Shown: positions 26,483-36,183, counted from the first letter of the stretch. The stretch: 64,000 bases of DNA from Cytobacillus oceanisediminis (GCF_022811925.1 NZ_CP065511.1:3403501-3467500), one strand, 5' to 3'. The notes: generated from the letters alone by a model not told the origin. Made by a program: numbers and translations.

Positions 26483-26570
26483 ACGGTTCTTTTACTTTCC
26501 TTACGAAAGCAAAAGAACCGTCCTATTTATCATATGCTTACATTCCAAACTTCTTCAACCTTAAATATTC
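26483..26570 (-). pseudogene. Copy of the end of an acoR-like gene with its terminator
   Basis: The reverse strand reads YLRLKKFGM and a stop (26570-26538), then a hairpin ACGGTTCTTTTGCTTTC with its complement (26521-26483) followed by TTTT. acoR ends RLKKFGM and is followed by the same hairpin (7993-8035). Nothing upstream of this tail looks like the rest of an activator. It is either a duplicated fragment or the last trace of a lost sigma-54 activator gene. Confidence 0.65.
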
Positions 26571-26891
26571 ATATACCCGGACTGCAAATCACTGAGAAAC
26601 TTATCTTTTCTCCTAGACGATTACTTATATATTCGATCCATCTGAAAAGACCTTATACAATTTTCAGTTAGGTCATATAGTAATATATAATAAAGCCCTC
26701 TTCATATAATATTTTAATTGGTTAAGAAGTAGCGTTTATAGAAAAAAATCCCATAACCCATATCTTTTTCCCCATGTTATAATATGCAGTTGGATTATGC
26801 ATTTTTTGTAAAAAATTGTAGTTTTTGCTGAAAGAATCGAGTGTTCTCTTTTTTTTCATTAAATCACAAAAAGTTACGATGAATCATAGTT
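26571..26891. other. AT-rich stretch at the left edge of the defence island
   Basis: No gene, repeat or attachment site was recognised. The defence operon ends at 26892, and no strong terminator hairpin was found right after it. Confidence 0.3.
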
Positions 26892-27344
26892 TTAAAACGG
26901 CACCGCTATAGAATCCGCATAAATATAGGTAAGTAAATCAACCTCATATTCAGTGTAATTTGGATCAAGTTGGTTTCCATCCCAGCGTCTTCCGAATACT
27001 TCTTCAACGAGAATCTCCATTCCGCCTTCTGCATATTCTTCGATACGTTTTCTTGCTTTTCGCGGGAAGTCATATTCTTCGAATGCCTCAATGTTTTTGC
27101 CTAATTCTTCATCGCTAAGAATGATGGAATAGACCGTAGCTTTTTGTTTAACTTTTAGATAATTCGTTCTAAGTTCACGGCCACGTTCGCCTACTGAAGC
27201 TTTGCGGTTCTTCTTGAAACCAATGCTGGCACATAGCAAAAAGAGATCCTGGTATTTTACTTCAAATTTCGTGTTGAAGTGAAAATAGATTTCTTCATAC
27301 TTCTTACTTGTATAGACCAATGCCTGATCAGCTAAAAAGTCCAT
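26892..27344 (-). CDS. 150-residue protein resembling Dnd-associated proteins
   Basis: Last gene of the five-gene operon, three bases after the ATPase stop. The middle contains YQDLFLLCASIGFKKNRKAS and GERGRELRTNYL, which recalls the conserved core of small proteins found next to Dnd (DNA phosphorothioation) systems (the dnd-associated protein 4 type). That resemblance is from memory and not tested. The C-terminal half is acidic and helical (EEYAEGGMEILVEEVFGR). No catalytic motif is visible, and its task in the system is unknown. Confidence 0.75.
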   Translation of the reverse strand: MDFLADQALVYTSKKYEEIYFHFNTKFEVKYQDLFLLCASIGFKKNRKASVGERGRELRTNYLKVKQKATVYSIILSDEELGKNIEAFEEYDFPRKARKRIEEYAEGGMEILVEEVFGRRWDGNQLDPNYTEYEVDLLTYIYADSIAVPF

Positions 27345-27347
27345 TGT

Positions 27348-29375
27348 TTACCCCCTGGTTGACATAGTTTCATTTATTTGGACAGGTACAATGTTAGAGT
27401 GACCTGGTTCAATTTGCTCTAGCTTATACCATTTCCCAAGCTTGCCAGTACTCTTGAAACGGATCTCTTCTGTTCTGGAAAGTTCTGTATCGGTTAAGAG
27501 CAGTACCCATTGTGAAGTCAAATTAGGGACATTATCGATCAAATGGTCGCGATTATTCCCGGAAATACGGCCAAATGGCGTGTCCATGAATAGCGGGAAG
27601 TTAATATCCTCTGATCCACCCGCTGCAACCTTTGCCAGTGAGGTGATAAACGATAATGCAACAACCTGGCGCTGACCTTGTGAGATATCCTGAGTGATAT
27701 TGATGTTATCCCAACCAATAATAGCAATCTCGTATTTTTCATTAATGTCAATACGCTTAACTAAATCTTTATCTTTTCGATCAATCAGAATCTTGAAGAT
27801 TTCGGTCGTTTCTGTTGTTAGCTTCAAGCGCATATCGTCGCTGTATTCTTTAAATAATACTTCGAATTGGTTCTTTAGTGTTTCGATGTATTGAAGAATC
27901 TTAGAATCAATCCGTAAGCTCTCATTGTCTCGAAGCAAGCGGGTAAATTCCTTTTCCAATGCATCGAGCTGCTTTTCCTTTTCTGCCGACTGAAATGTTA
28001 ATGAGTTCACATCAACCTCAAGATCACGAAGGTAACCTTTCTTTTCATTCAATGTACTTTCTAGACTCCTGAGGTTCTCCTGTTCCTGGGCTTTTTGCTG
28101 AACATCACTGTTATACTTATCAATCTCACGTTCGATTTCTTCAATTCCGTCCTTGATCTCTCGGAACTCGCGAAGCTTTGTTTCAATCGCATTCATAATC
28201 TCTTGTTCCTCCATTCCATAATCATGAATGCTAGAAGTAATTTGCGTGATTAACGGTGTTAATTCTGAACGTTTAAAGTTGTTTTTCAGCAGTTCAATAT
28301 GTGTAAAATGCTCCTTGTTTTCATGCAGGTTGTTTCCACAGCAAGCACAAACCAGCTCATTTAGAGACTTTTCGATAACTTCGATAGGAATTAAATCCTT
28401 TTGATCCACTAAAATTTGATCTAGATAATTTTTCACCGAATAGTAGGTATCCTTCATCATTATGTGGAACCCATTCGAAATGAGTTCGGTTTTAATTTCA
28501 TTCTTCTTGTCCTTAGCCAGTCGTACATGAAGGTTTTTCTTTTCCTTCTCTGTATTCAATTTTTCTTGAATCCTTTTTACATCCTGGTTCTCAGCAAGCT
28601 GGGCTTCAATCCGTTCAATTTCAAGCGAGCATGATACCATATTCTCTTCCTTTAGGCTCACCTTTTCCTGGATGTTGGCGATTTCAGTTGTCAAGGCATC
28701 AATATCATTTTGCTTTCTGGTTAGATCCAGACTTTGAGATGAAGAAGTAATTCTCCGTTTTTCAGAAGAATGCAGCCTCTTTAGAAGATTGATAGCTGCT
28801 TCCAGTTTGTCGATCTGAAGAAGCTTCACAATTCCGTTTTTAACCTCTTCCTTCACCTTTGCATCTGTTTTGGCCAACGTCTCAATCTTTTCGGCATCAA
28901 ACAGAAAGAAATCCTTAATGCTTTCATCCAAAATTGTATTCATGATATTTTTAATTTCGTTTTCATCTGTAATCGGCTCAGCAGAATAATTTCCATGTAC
29001 ATCCACAATATTAAGCTCTACATCCATGATCTTCTCTGTAATATCCTTGCCTGCCTTGTACCCTCTCGCAAATCGCTGGATGACATACGTTTTCCCTTTA
29101 TGCTCAAAAGTAATTTTCACTGAGCAATCGATCGGCATATTCGGATTTCGTTCCATCGCCAACAGATTAACAAGGTGGATTTTTTCCTTCGGGTTATCCT
29201 GTTGGATATGGGTGCTACCGTACAAACCAAACATTAATGCACGGAAAATACCCGTTTTCCCTTTTCCGTTTTCACCGAATACGATGGTGATATTCTGATC
29301 ACCTTTGGCAAATTCAATCTTTTGGTCTCCATAAAACTGGCGGAAGTTTTGAAGCGCAATTTCAATTAGTTTCAT
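27348..29375 (-). CDS. DndD/SMC-like ATPase with zinc hook
   Basis: A 675-residue ABC-type ATPase of the Rad50/SMC/DndD class. Walker A is in VFGENGKGKTGIFRALMFGL near residue 35. FFLFDAEKIE near residue 160 is typical of DndD-like proteins. Two long coiled coils (about 210-310 and 390-500) flank a hook with CACCG near residue 340. The C-terminal lobe has signature DISQGQRQVVALSF and Walker B FPLFMDTPFGRI. Such proteins clamp or scan DNA and drive a partner nuclease. ATG overlaps the stop of the 57-residue gene (ATGA). No dndB, dndC or dndE modification genes are present, so a role in phosphorothioation is not supported. Confidence 0.88.
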   Translation of the reverse strand: MKLIEIALQNFRQFYGDQKIEFAKGDQNITIVFGENGKGKTGIFRALMFGLYGSTHIQQDNPKEKIHLVNLLAMERNPNMPIDCSVKITFEHKGKTYVIQRFARGYKAGKDITEKIMDVELNIVDVHGNYSAEPITDENEIKNIMNTILDESIKDFFLFDAEKIETLAKTDAKVKEEVKNGIVKLLQIDKLEAAINLLKRLHSSEKRRITSSSQSLDLTRKQNDIDALTTEIANIQEKVSLKEENMVSCSLEIERIEAQLAENQDVKRIQEKLNTEKEKKNLHVRLAKDKKNEIKTELISNGFHIMMKDTYYSVKNYLDQILVDQKDLIPIEVIEKSLNELVCACCGNNLHENKEHFTHIELLKNNFKRSELTPLITQITSSIHDYGMEEQEIMNAIETKLREFREIKDGIEEIEREIDKYNSDVQQKAQEQENLRSLESTLNEKKGYLRDLEVDVNSLTFQSAEKEKQLDALEKEFTRLLRDNESLRIDSKILQYIETLKNQFEVLFKEYSDDMRLKLTTETTEIFKILIDRKDKDLVKRIDINEKYEIAIIGWDNINITQDISQGQRQVVALSFITSLAKVAAGGSEDINFPLFMDTPFGRISGNNRDHLIDNVPNLTSQWVLLLTDTELSRTEEIRFKSTGKLGKWYKLEQIEPGHSNIVPVQINETMSTRG

Positions 29376-29545
29376 TTCACTTCCTCCTCTAAGACCAACT
29401 CACGGATTTCATCGCGAATTAACTCTTCAATGCTGGCATTGGATCTGCGTCCGGCCTCCAATTCCTGAAGGAGGATTCTTGCAACATCTGACAGTTCCCC
29501 AGGAAACAGTTTAATTTTTTTCTCTATATCTTTATTTATGTTCAT
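29372..29545 (-). CDS. 57-residue helical protein between helicase and ATPase
   Basis: ATG at 29545 overlaps the stop of the helicase gene (TAATG) and has a GGGGG ribosome site upstream; an in-frame extension to 29590 lies inside the helicase gene and is rejected. The product starts MNINKDIEKKIKLFPGELSD and is charged and helical (ELEAGRRSNASIEELIRDEI). It has no recognised fold, though the size and pattern would suit a small adaptor or a ribbon-helix-helix-like subunit. Overlaps on both sides argue that it is translated and belongs to the system. Confidence 0.65.
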   Translation of the reverse strand: MNINKDIEKKIKLFPGELSDVARILLQELEAGRRSNASIEELIRDEIRELVLEEEVK

Positions 29546-31569
29546 TATATAGCCCCCATTGTCGTTTGAAATTCTCTGTATACTTCCCAAGGCAGCTTAT
29601 CCATCAAGTATTCAAGAGAATAAGCACTGAGTTCTCTTCCTACAACCTCCCTTGCCGTGTAGCTATTGATCGCGTACTGAGAGAATTCTGCAAACCTCGG
29701 TATTTCTTTTGAAGCAATGGATTTAAAGAGCTGGTCACTGGTATTTCTAGGCAAAACAACGAAATCATAAATTTCTGCAATGTTTTTGCCAGGATACGTC
29801 CGCAATATTCGCCCGCGCCGCTGGACGAATTCACGTGGATTCGAAGTGCTCGCAACGAAATAGGCGGTCCTTGTGCTCGGGACGTCAACCCCTTCATCCA
29901 AACATTTTATTGCAACGAGAATTTGTATCGCCCCATTGTCAAATGACTTAAGAATTTGCATTCTGTCCTGAAGGCTGACCTTCGAATCGAAGCGATGCAC
30001 ACGATAGCCAAGACTCGCCAGCTGTCCTGTAATCATTTCAACCTCGCCTGGTGCACAATAAACGAGTATATGAGAAACATCCTCTCTTTTTTTCTCACGG
30101 AAAATATTAAGAAGTTTTTCCTTTTTGTTTTCCGCTTTGCTCAGTATTAGAGCACGCTTCCGGTTCAGGTCACTAATCTCTTCATTGTCGGGTTTTTCCT
30201 GACCGAAAAGAGTAATTATCCTCTTCGTATATCTCTCATATCTCTCAATCTCGTCTTCTGTCAAGTCAATTATAAAAGGTTTATAGGTATACTCAGTGAG
30301 AGCACCGTTCCTAATGGCCGTCTTCATATCATATTCATAGACGGTATCACCAAAGAAGTCCTTAATATAGTTCGTACCGGCTTCATCCCACCAGCGGTCT
30401 GGAGTTGCTGACAGCCCAAGTTTAGCATCTATGCTTCCGAGCTTATTATTTCTGAGGCTGCTGACTCCAAAATAATGGCACTCATCGGCAATCAGGAATC
30501 CTTTTCCTCTTATTTTTTCTACCATGCTATTAAACTCTTCAGATGCTGCACTTCGATAAGTAGTAATCACAACATGCTTAAGAACGAACCCTGCATTGAA
30601 ATCCCTGACATCCGTTTGTAGCTTTCCATACCATGATCTTTTACTCCCAAAGCAGGTAGTAAAACTTGTAAACCCGAGCAAGCGGCAGTTTTCCTCCCAC
30701 TGCTCAACAAGATGGGTAAACGGCACAATGATCGTCAGGAAGATGCGGCCTTGTACTTTAAAAAACTCGTTCGCAATCATCAGACTCGTAATCGTTTTTC
30801 CTGTTCCAGTGGCCATTTCTAATATCCCATTCCAGTTATTGGCTTTAACCGCATCTATTGCTTCCTGCTGATAAGGACGAGGAATAATCTCATGGCGTTT
30901 TATTGGCTTCCTCTCCTTTTTATAACCGGTAATTTTTTCTTTAAGGATGTCAGGCATCTCAATGATCGTTAGGCCATTCGTCGTATTGTTCCATAGTCTT
31001 TCAAAGTCCTCAACCATATCATCAATACGAGTCCTGTCATAATCCTTCCAAAAAACATCTATTTTTTCAAAATTATCGCGGATACCGCCAAGTGTTTCAT
31101 TTGCAGATCCAGAAAAAGCAATACGATTGCACGCCTGATCATAAAAAATACCAAACTTCTCATGATACAAGCTATTGTTATCAGTAAAAGCGATCTTTAT
31201 ATCTAGTTTGTTTTCAAAAATAAGCCATGCCAATGTATTAAGGGGATCCTCACGAATTGTGTCCTCACACATGTCAATTTCGCGGAGAAGACTGCTTGCA
31301 ATAACGTCATATTTGGCTCTGTATCCCAAACGAATGACCTCAATATCCTCTGCTGTCAAATGAGGGCTCGCAATCAGTCTTATATATCCGTCTGAATGCA
31401 AGAAGGTTTCAAGCCCTTTGGCGATTACACCAAGACTGGAGCTGGTAAAATAACCCACGGCACGATCATATTGTACTGACCTTTCGATCACCTTGCTGTA
31501 AAAGTCAGCGTGAATCTGGTCTGCATCTGAACGGTATTTAAATTTCAAATTCAGACTCTCAAACGACAT
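29545..31569 (-). CDS. Phospholipase-D nuclease fused to SF2 helicase
   Basis: 674 residues from ATG at 31569 (GAAGGGTGAT upstream; a GTG at 31578 lies too near that site). The N-terminal PLD-type domain (about 20-215) carries YHEKFGIF and SGSANET, the HxK...GSxN signature of one PLD half-site. The SF2 helicase (about 230-670) has Walker A EMATGTGKTITSLM, DECH box LIADECHYF, motif III LGLSATPDR, and motif VI QRRGRILR. PLD-helicase fusions occur in several restriction and phage-defence systems, where they translocate on and cut DNA. The gene overlaps the upstream and downstream genes by a few bases. Confidence 0.88.
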   Translation of the reverse strand: MSFESLNLKFKYRSDADQIHADFYSKVIERSVQYDRAVGYFTSSSLGVIAKGLETFLHSDGYIRLIASPHLTAEDIEVIRLGYRAKYDVIASSLLREIDMCEDTIREDPLNTLAWLIFENKLDIKIAFTDNNSLYHEKFGIFYDQACNRIAFSGSANETLGGIRDNFEKIDVFWKDYDRTRIDDMVEDFERLWNNTTNGLTIIEMPDILKEKITGYKKERKPIKRHEIIPRPYQQEAIDAVKANNWNGILEMATGTGKTITSLMIANEFFKVQGRIFLTIIVPFTHLVEQWEENCRLLGFTSFTTCFGSKRSWYGKLQTDVRDFNAGFVLKHVVITTYRSAASEEFNSMVEKIRGKGFLIADECHYFGVSSLRNNKLGSIDAKLGLSATPDRWWDEAGTNYIKDFFGDTVYEYDMKTAIRNGALTEYTYKPFIIDLTEDEIERYERYTKRIITLFGQEKPDNEEISDLNRKRALILSKAENKKEKLLNIFREKKREDVSHILVYCAPGEVEMITGQLASLGYRVHRFDSKVSLQDRMQILKSFDNGAIQILVAIKCLDEGVDVPSTRTAYFVASTSNPREFVQRRGRILRTYPGKNIAEIYDFVVLPRNTSDQLFKSIASKEIPRFAEFSQYAINSYTAREVVGRELSAYSLEYLMDKLPWEVYREFQTTMGAI

Positions 31570-34500
31570 GACTATCACCCTTCTTTACTGTTACATAGCC
31601 AAGAACATCGAATTCAAGCTTTTCTGAGTTTCGAATTTCATATGGCAGAACCTTTTTGTGGTTATATTCCTGCTCTCTGACAATTCCATTCGCCATTAAA
31701 TAATCATAAATGCTAATTTCGTGCATATTTCCTGTGTATTCATTTTCAAGAATATACAGCACCAGGTTTTCAAACGTCTTAAGCGGACTATTCTCTTTAA
31801 CGACTATCAATTTATCATAACGGTAATCGCTAATATTCTTCTTTATCTGTCTGTATCCACACAGCTCAAGCATACTTGTCAGCAAGAAGGGATTCCACCT
31901 GAATTGGATTGAAGGAAGCTTTCTTCTATACCCCTTAAGATTGTTGATTGCAATATATGCTTTTCCCCCTTGGACTTCTTCAGAAAAGGCCTTTATCTCC
32001 TGTAAAACTTCATCAGTTACCTCAAACTTTTTAGAAGGATAGAGAACATTAAAGTCCACCTCAGTAAACAGACCATGATTCATTATTCTTTTCATGATGT
32101 TTCCGACCATTATTTCCTTATAACCATATTCCAGTAAAAGATCTCTTATTTCCTGTCTTGAGGTTTCGCCTGGAAATTTATCCTCAATGACTTTATCTAC
32201 AGAATCATATTTGCATCCGTCCAAGTATAAAAAATTCGTATGGCCTTTTACAATTGGAATCATTTTTTTAATAATGGCGGGAAGTTTACCAGGTTCATCA
32301 ATCCCTTTATTTCTCAAAAGAACCGATAACTTCCGATCAAACACCATATCCTTATACAGCTTATTTACTGTGGTAAAGCCTTCTTCGAATCCAGCTAAAA
32401 AGAACTGTTTTAATTGTTCTAATTCTGTCTCTGAAAAATTCAATTTCTCTACCAGGATGACGGAATTTGTTCCCCAGGGAATGAGCTGATCTGATTGGCC
32501 AACTGTTAAATCTATTTTATACAAAGGCTTCATGACTTCCAGTAGCTGATTCTTCGTACATTGACCGCCGTGTTTCTTCATGTATTCAATTAAGCTGTCT
32601 TCACGGCTTAATTTTGCATTTTCATTCCTGAAAATATTTAACGTATTGCCTTTACCAATAATGAATTTGTCATCAAGGTAATAGCGAATTAAGGAGTATA
32701 AATGCAGTTTGCTAATGATACCAAGCTTTTCAATCCGCCTGTGAAAATGTTCATATATTTCCTCTGTGTTCACAACTTCCTTAATCTCAAATTGCTCATT
32801 AAGATAGTCTTCAATCTGAGATATGAACTCTACATCGAAACTTTCGCTATCAAAGTATTGGAATGTTGAACTGTTCACGAGGATAACATCTTCAGTATCC
32901 CTAATTCTTGCGTCAATTGATCGAAGAGTTGTACCAAGATTATAAGCTAAGTGTTTCTTGGCTAACTGTTGCAGATAGGCTGCACCCTCTTCATCTACCC
33001 GCAAAGGCTCTTTAATATGATGTTCAAACATATAGTTCAGCACCTGATTCATGGACAGGCGAGATCTTGAGTAGACTTCGCCATATCTTATATAGCGTTC
33101 CTTTTCGAACATACGCTGAAGCATTTCTTCCGTTGGATTTTCGATTCCGATTGTCTGAAGTATTTCTTCTAAAGACTGATGGAAATCTGTTGCCGAAAAA
33201 ACCACTGGAAGATCATCAAAAAATCCTTCGACTTGTTTAAGGTCCTTTTTATCAACATCAGATAAAAAGAAGATTCCCAATCGATCATAGTAATCCAATA
33301 ATATATTTTCTTGTTTTAATAGTCCTACAATAAATGAAAACTCCGAACCGACAAGCTCGACGAACTGATCTCCGGTGATAAATGCTTCATGAGGGGATAA
33401 AACTTTTACGATCTCAGGGAAATGCTGTCTTTTAAGGTAAGCAGCCATCTTTTTGATCGCTTTTTTTGCGACTTGTCTTACTCTTTCTCTCGAAACTCCA
33501 AATTGCTTACCGGTTTCATCAAGGGTCATCCCCATTCCATATCGGTGCATAATAATACTATAGTCCCTATCCGGAAGGTTTGTGTTCATATTACTAATAA
33601 TCGCGCTAGGTGTCTTTTGTTTCATAAGCAGTTGTGACAAACTCATAAGGAGCTGCGGTTCGAATTCTACTTTTAGCATCGACAATTCTTTGCCTTCAAT
33701 TTCTTTAATCGTCAAAAGACTGGTCGATTTGGTTTGAAAACCGTAATTATAGAATAGAGCCTGTACTTGTATTTCTTTAATCGCTTCAAAAATCTCTCCT
33801 GATTGGAATAAGTTATCTGTTCTATCAGACTTATTATCTGCATATAAACCAAGTACTTTCATAACATCTTCAAACTTCTTCTTTCCTACTTTTGGCTGTT
33901 TGGAATAATCATATAAGTGTTCTGATGTGATTTGTCCAAGAGTAGCAATTCGCCTAAATTCACAGTAATGCCTGAAGGTAGTGTACTTCCGCTCCATGAA
34001 GATCTCTTCAATCTTAAGATTTGCTGCATGCAAACCTACGGACAAAGGATCTTCTTGGTCTGCAAATACACCCTCTGCCTGATGAAGAGCAAGCTCGGCA
34101 CTCAACCTTTTCTCAACAGCCACTACGCGATTCTCTCCAACACCTTTTGTATTTTTAAAATCCAACAAGTGTTGACCCATAATATCGAAGATTGACTCAA
34201 TGGAATGATCCGCGCAGAACATACGAAAAGAGCGGTATATATTTTCATGGAATACTGCATTTATGCTAGTTAGAGATTGTTTGTTATGTTCCTGATTCCC
34301 CAAGCCCTTATGTAATTCAAGTCGCTTTTCCACGATTTCTTTTACTACCTTGACTTTTCCAACTCCTACGCCCCTCATCATGCCATATTCATTAAAGTGG
34401 CTATCTGTAAGTTCGTTAATCGTCTTAATGCCCTTTTGTTTGCAAAAAGCAAAAAATGACCTATATTTAAAATCCGTAAAAATATCTTCAATAATGATTG

Positions 34501-35518
34501 AAGGGACAGAATCATCAGATCGAATACCTCCAGAAAGGAAAAGATTCAATCTCTCCTCAATAGCATTAACCTTTCCGACACCAACACCAAGCTGATATGC
34601 ATAACCCCCAAGGTGCTTCTCTGTTATCTCTTCAACAAATTGAATACTGGCTTCTTTGCAATACTTTCGAAAAGTATTATATTGATTGTCTGCAAATACC
34701 ACATCTATCGAATTCTCTGTTTCTAGATTGATACTTTCCCCATTTGCACTTTCTTTTTGGAGCAATTTATTTAGACGTTCCTTTACTTGGTTAAACTTGG
34801 CTGGGCTGACACCTTTTCTTCGTTTATGCTCTTCCAGATGATTTGGAGAAATGTCTGTGATATACGTAATTCCTATTCTTGAGCAAAAATTACGGAACAT
34901 CCAAAATCGATCTTCTGAAAATGCTTCGGTAATTTTTATTTGCTTTTCGGCCCCTGGTTCTTCCTCTTTCGTTACATCTTCAAGGACAGATTTTGGTTCC
35001 TCATTTCCATTGGGCAAAAATGGAGTTGCTGTTTCATTAATTACACCACTGGCAGCTTCCTTCAAATTAAAACCAGCCTTTGACAGCTCCTTTTCTAGCA
35101 GAGCAAGATCAATATTTCGATTAATGGTTTTAAAGCCTTCAATTGGCACGTAATGAAAAAACTGATCAGTATCAACCTTGAACCTCTGATTGAACCCTGA
35201 CAGCCCAAGAATCTGGTAATCAATTTTCTGGAACATTCCATTATTATCTGGTGAGTAAATTACAACTTCGGTTGAAACCACACTGGAAGGCAGGATATTA
35301 TTTGGTTTTTCTGTATGGAAAGAAAAACCCCTTAACGAAAGCTCTTCTACAATATTAATAAATTCAAATTTATTTGAAACATAAAGTGTTCTTAAAGGGT
35401 CCAAGGATAACTGCTTCAGGGAAATCTGCTGGCACTTTGAAAGAAATGCTTTCAGACGTCCATCCTGCAAATCATCCAACGACTGCAAAACAGCCGGTAT
35501 CTGTATATAATCATTCAT
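31559..35518 (-). CDS. 1319-residue protein: five tandem HhH-like repeats plus sigma-region-4-like HTH
   Basis: First gene of the operon. After an N-terminal region of about 190 residues, five repeats of about 60 residues (near 195-254, 270-330, 342-402, 418-478 and 502-558) share the pattern F....Y..FR.FC....I..I..I...HL......GVG..KV..V..RL. Examples: YNTFRKYCKEASIQFVEEIT, YRSFRMFCADHSIESIFDIM, and the hairpin GVGVGKV. At about 648-697 lies an HTH like sigma-70 region 4 (MTLDETGKQFGVSRERVRQV). The remaining 600 residues are helical, with no family I recognise. The repeats resemble the helix-hairpin-helix of RNA polymerase alpha C-terminal domains, so binding DNA along its length is plausible; a regulatory or phage-sensing role is a guess. 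Confidence 0.85.
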   Translation of the reverse strand: MNDYIQIPAVLQSLDDLQDGRLKAFLSKCQQISLKQLSLDPLRTLYVSNKFEFINIVEELSLRGFSFHTEKPNNILPSSVVSTEVVIYSPDNNGMFQKIDYQILGLSGFNQRFKVDTDQFFHYVPIEGFKTINRNIDLALLEKELSKAGFNLKEAASGVINETATPFLPNGNEEPKSVLEDVTKEEEPGAEKQIKITEAFSEDRFWMFRNFCSRIGITYITDISPNHLEEHKRRKGVSPAKFNQVKERLNKLLQKESANGESINLETENSIDVVFADNQYNTFRKYCKEASIQFVEEITEKHLGGYAYQLGVGVGKVNAIEERLNLFLSGGIRSDDSVPSIIIEDIFTDFKYRSFFAFCKQKGIKTINELTDSHFNEYGMMRGVGVGKVKVVKEIVEKRLELHKGLGNQEHNKQSLTSINAVFHENIYRSFRMFCADHSIESIFDIMGQHLLDFKNTKGVGENRVVAVEKRLSAELALHQAEGVFADQEDPLSVGLHAANLKIEEIFMERKYTTFRHYCEFRRIATLGQITSEHLYDYSKQPKVGKKKFEDVMKVLGLYADNKSDRTDNLFQSGEIFEAIKEIQVQALFYNYGFQTKSTSLLTIKEIEGKELSMLKVEFEPQLLMSLSQLLMKQKTPSAIISNMNTNLPDRDYSIIMHRYGMGMTLDETGKQFGVSRERVRQVAKKAIKKMAAYLKRQHFPEIVKVLSPHEAFITGDQFVELVGSEFSFIVGLLKQENILLDYYDRLGIFFLSDVDKKDLKQVEGFFDDLPVVFSATDFHQSLEEILQTIGIENPTEEMLQRMFEKERYIRYGEVYSRSRLSMNQVLNYMFEHHIKEPLRVDEEGAAYLQQLAKKHLAYNLGTTLRSIDARIRDTEDVILVNSSTFQYFDSESFDVEFISQIEDYLNEQFEIKEVVNTEEIYEHFHRRIEKLGIISKLHLYSLIRYYLDDKFIIGKGNTLNIFRNENAKLSREDSLIEYMKKHGGQCTKNQLLEVMKPLYKIDLTVGQSDQLIPWGTNSVILVEKLNFSETELEQLKQFFLAGFEEGFTTVNKLYKDMVFDRKLSVLLRNKGIDEPGKLPAIIKKMIPIVKGHTNFLYLDGCKYDSVDKVIEDKFPGETSRQEIRDLLLEYGYKEIMVGNIMKRIMNHGLFTEVDFNVLYPSKKFEVTDEVLQEIKAFSEEVQGGKAYIAINNLKGYRRKLPSIQFRWNPFLLTSMLELCGYRQIKKNISDYRYDKLIVVKENSPLKTFENLVLYILENEYTGNMHEISIYDYLMANGIVREQEYNHKKVLPYEIRNSEKLEFDVLGYVTVKKGDSHVV

Positions 35519-36183
35519 GGATGCCCACCGACCCCTCTCTATTTTTATTCATATACTTCTATTTTACTATACAAATTGGAAGAGATCGACAGGGATTGAC
35601 AAATTGGTAGGGATATTAGTTAAAAAGCGTCAGCCTCCCGTAGCCAAATAGAAGGATTTGTCCACGAGGGTTGCTTGACGCCACATCTTCCAGAGATGAT
35701 TGGTTTGATGTAAGCCTCTTTTTAAAGTTAACCATATTTAACCGACTTCCATATTATTTACAATTATACCTTTTAATATACAATTAATTACTATTAATAT
35801 CTTAATTCCCTTATTGAACTACTTCATGATTCTAATTTATAACAAAGAGTCCTTCTATTTATTTATTACTCTTAAATTATTAAATAAATTATTTTATAAG
35901 ATAAAGATATACAAAACTATCCAAGAAATGTCACAAGGGCTTTAACCATCTCCTATGGAGATATCCAAAAGATACTAATTAATACTTAAAGTGGTAATCA
36001 CCTTTTCACAATTTAAATAAAAAGAACTTCTGAACTGATAACTAGTTTTGATTTGAAGTTTAGGCTGTAAAATGTAATTACAATTGAATTATTAATATTA
36101 GCGCGAAAATAATTCCTTTCTGTTTTATTTGTTTATAACAATTTATTAAAGGTAATAATAATTAAAAATGGAAGGAGTATATT
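35519..36183. other. AT-rich intergenic region with one long hairpin
   Basis: It divides the leftward five-gene operon from vsr. At about 35629-35681 GCGTCAGC and GCTTGACGC form the ends of a hairpin enclosing CTCCCGTAG and CGAGGG, which may pair imperfectly. The rest (35740-36170) is very AT-rich, without frames carrying ribosome sites, and probably holds both divergent promoters. No CRISPR-like repeats were seen. Confidence 0.4.

Noticed and set aside
26892..29375. A DNA phosphorothioation (Dnd) system
   Set aside because: The ATPase looks DndD-like and one small protein resembles a Dnd-associated one, but no dndB, dndC, dndE or cysteine desulphurase gene is present.
31559..35518. The 1319-residue protein as a true sigma factor
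   Set aside because: Only a region-4-like HTH is visible; there is no region 2 with core-binding and -10 melting motifs.
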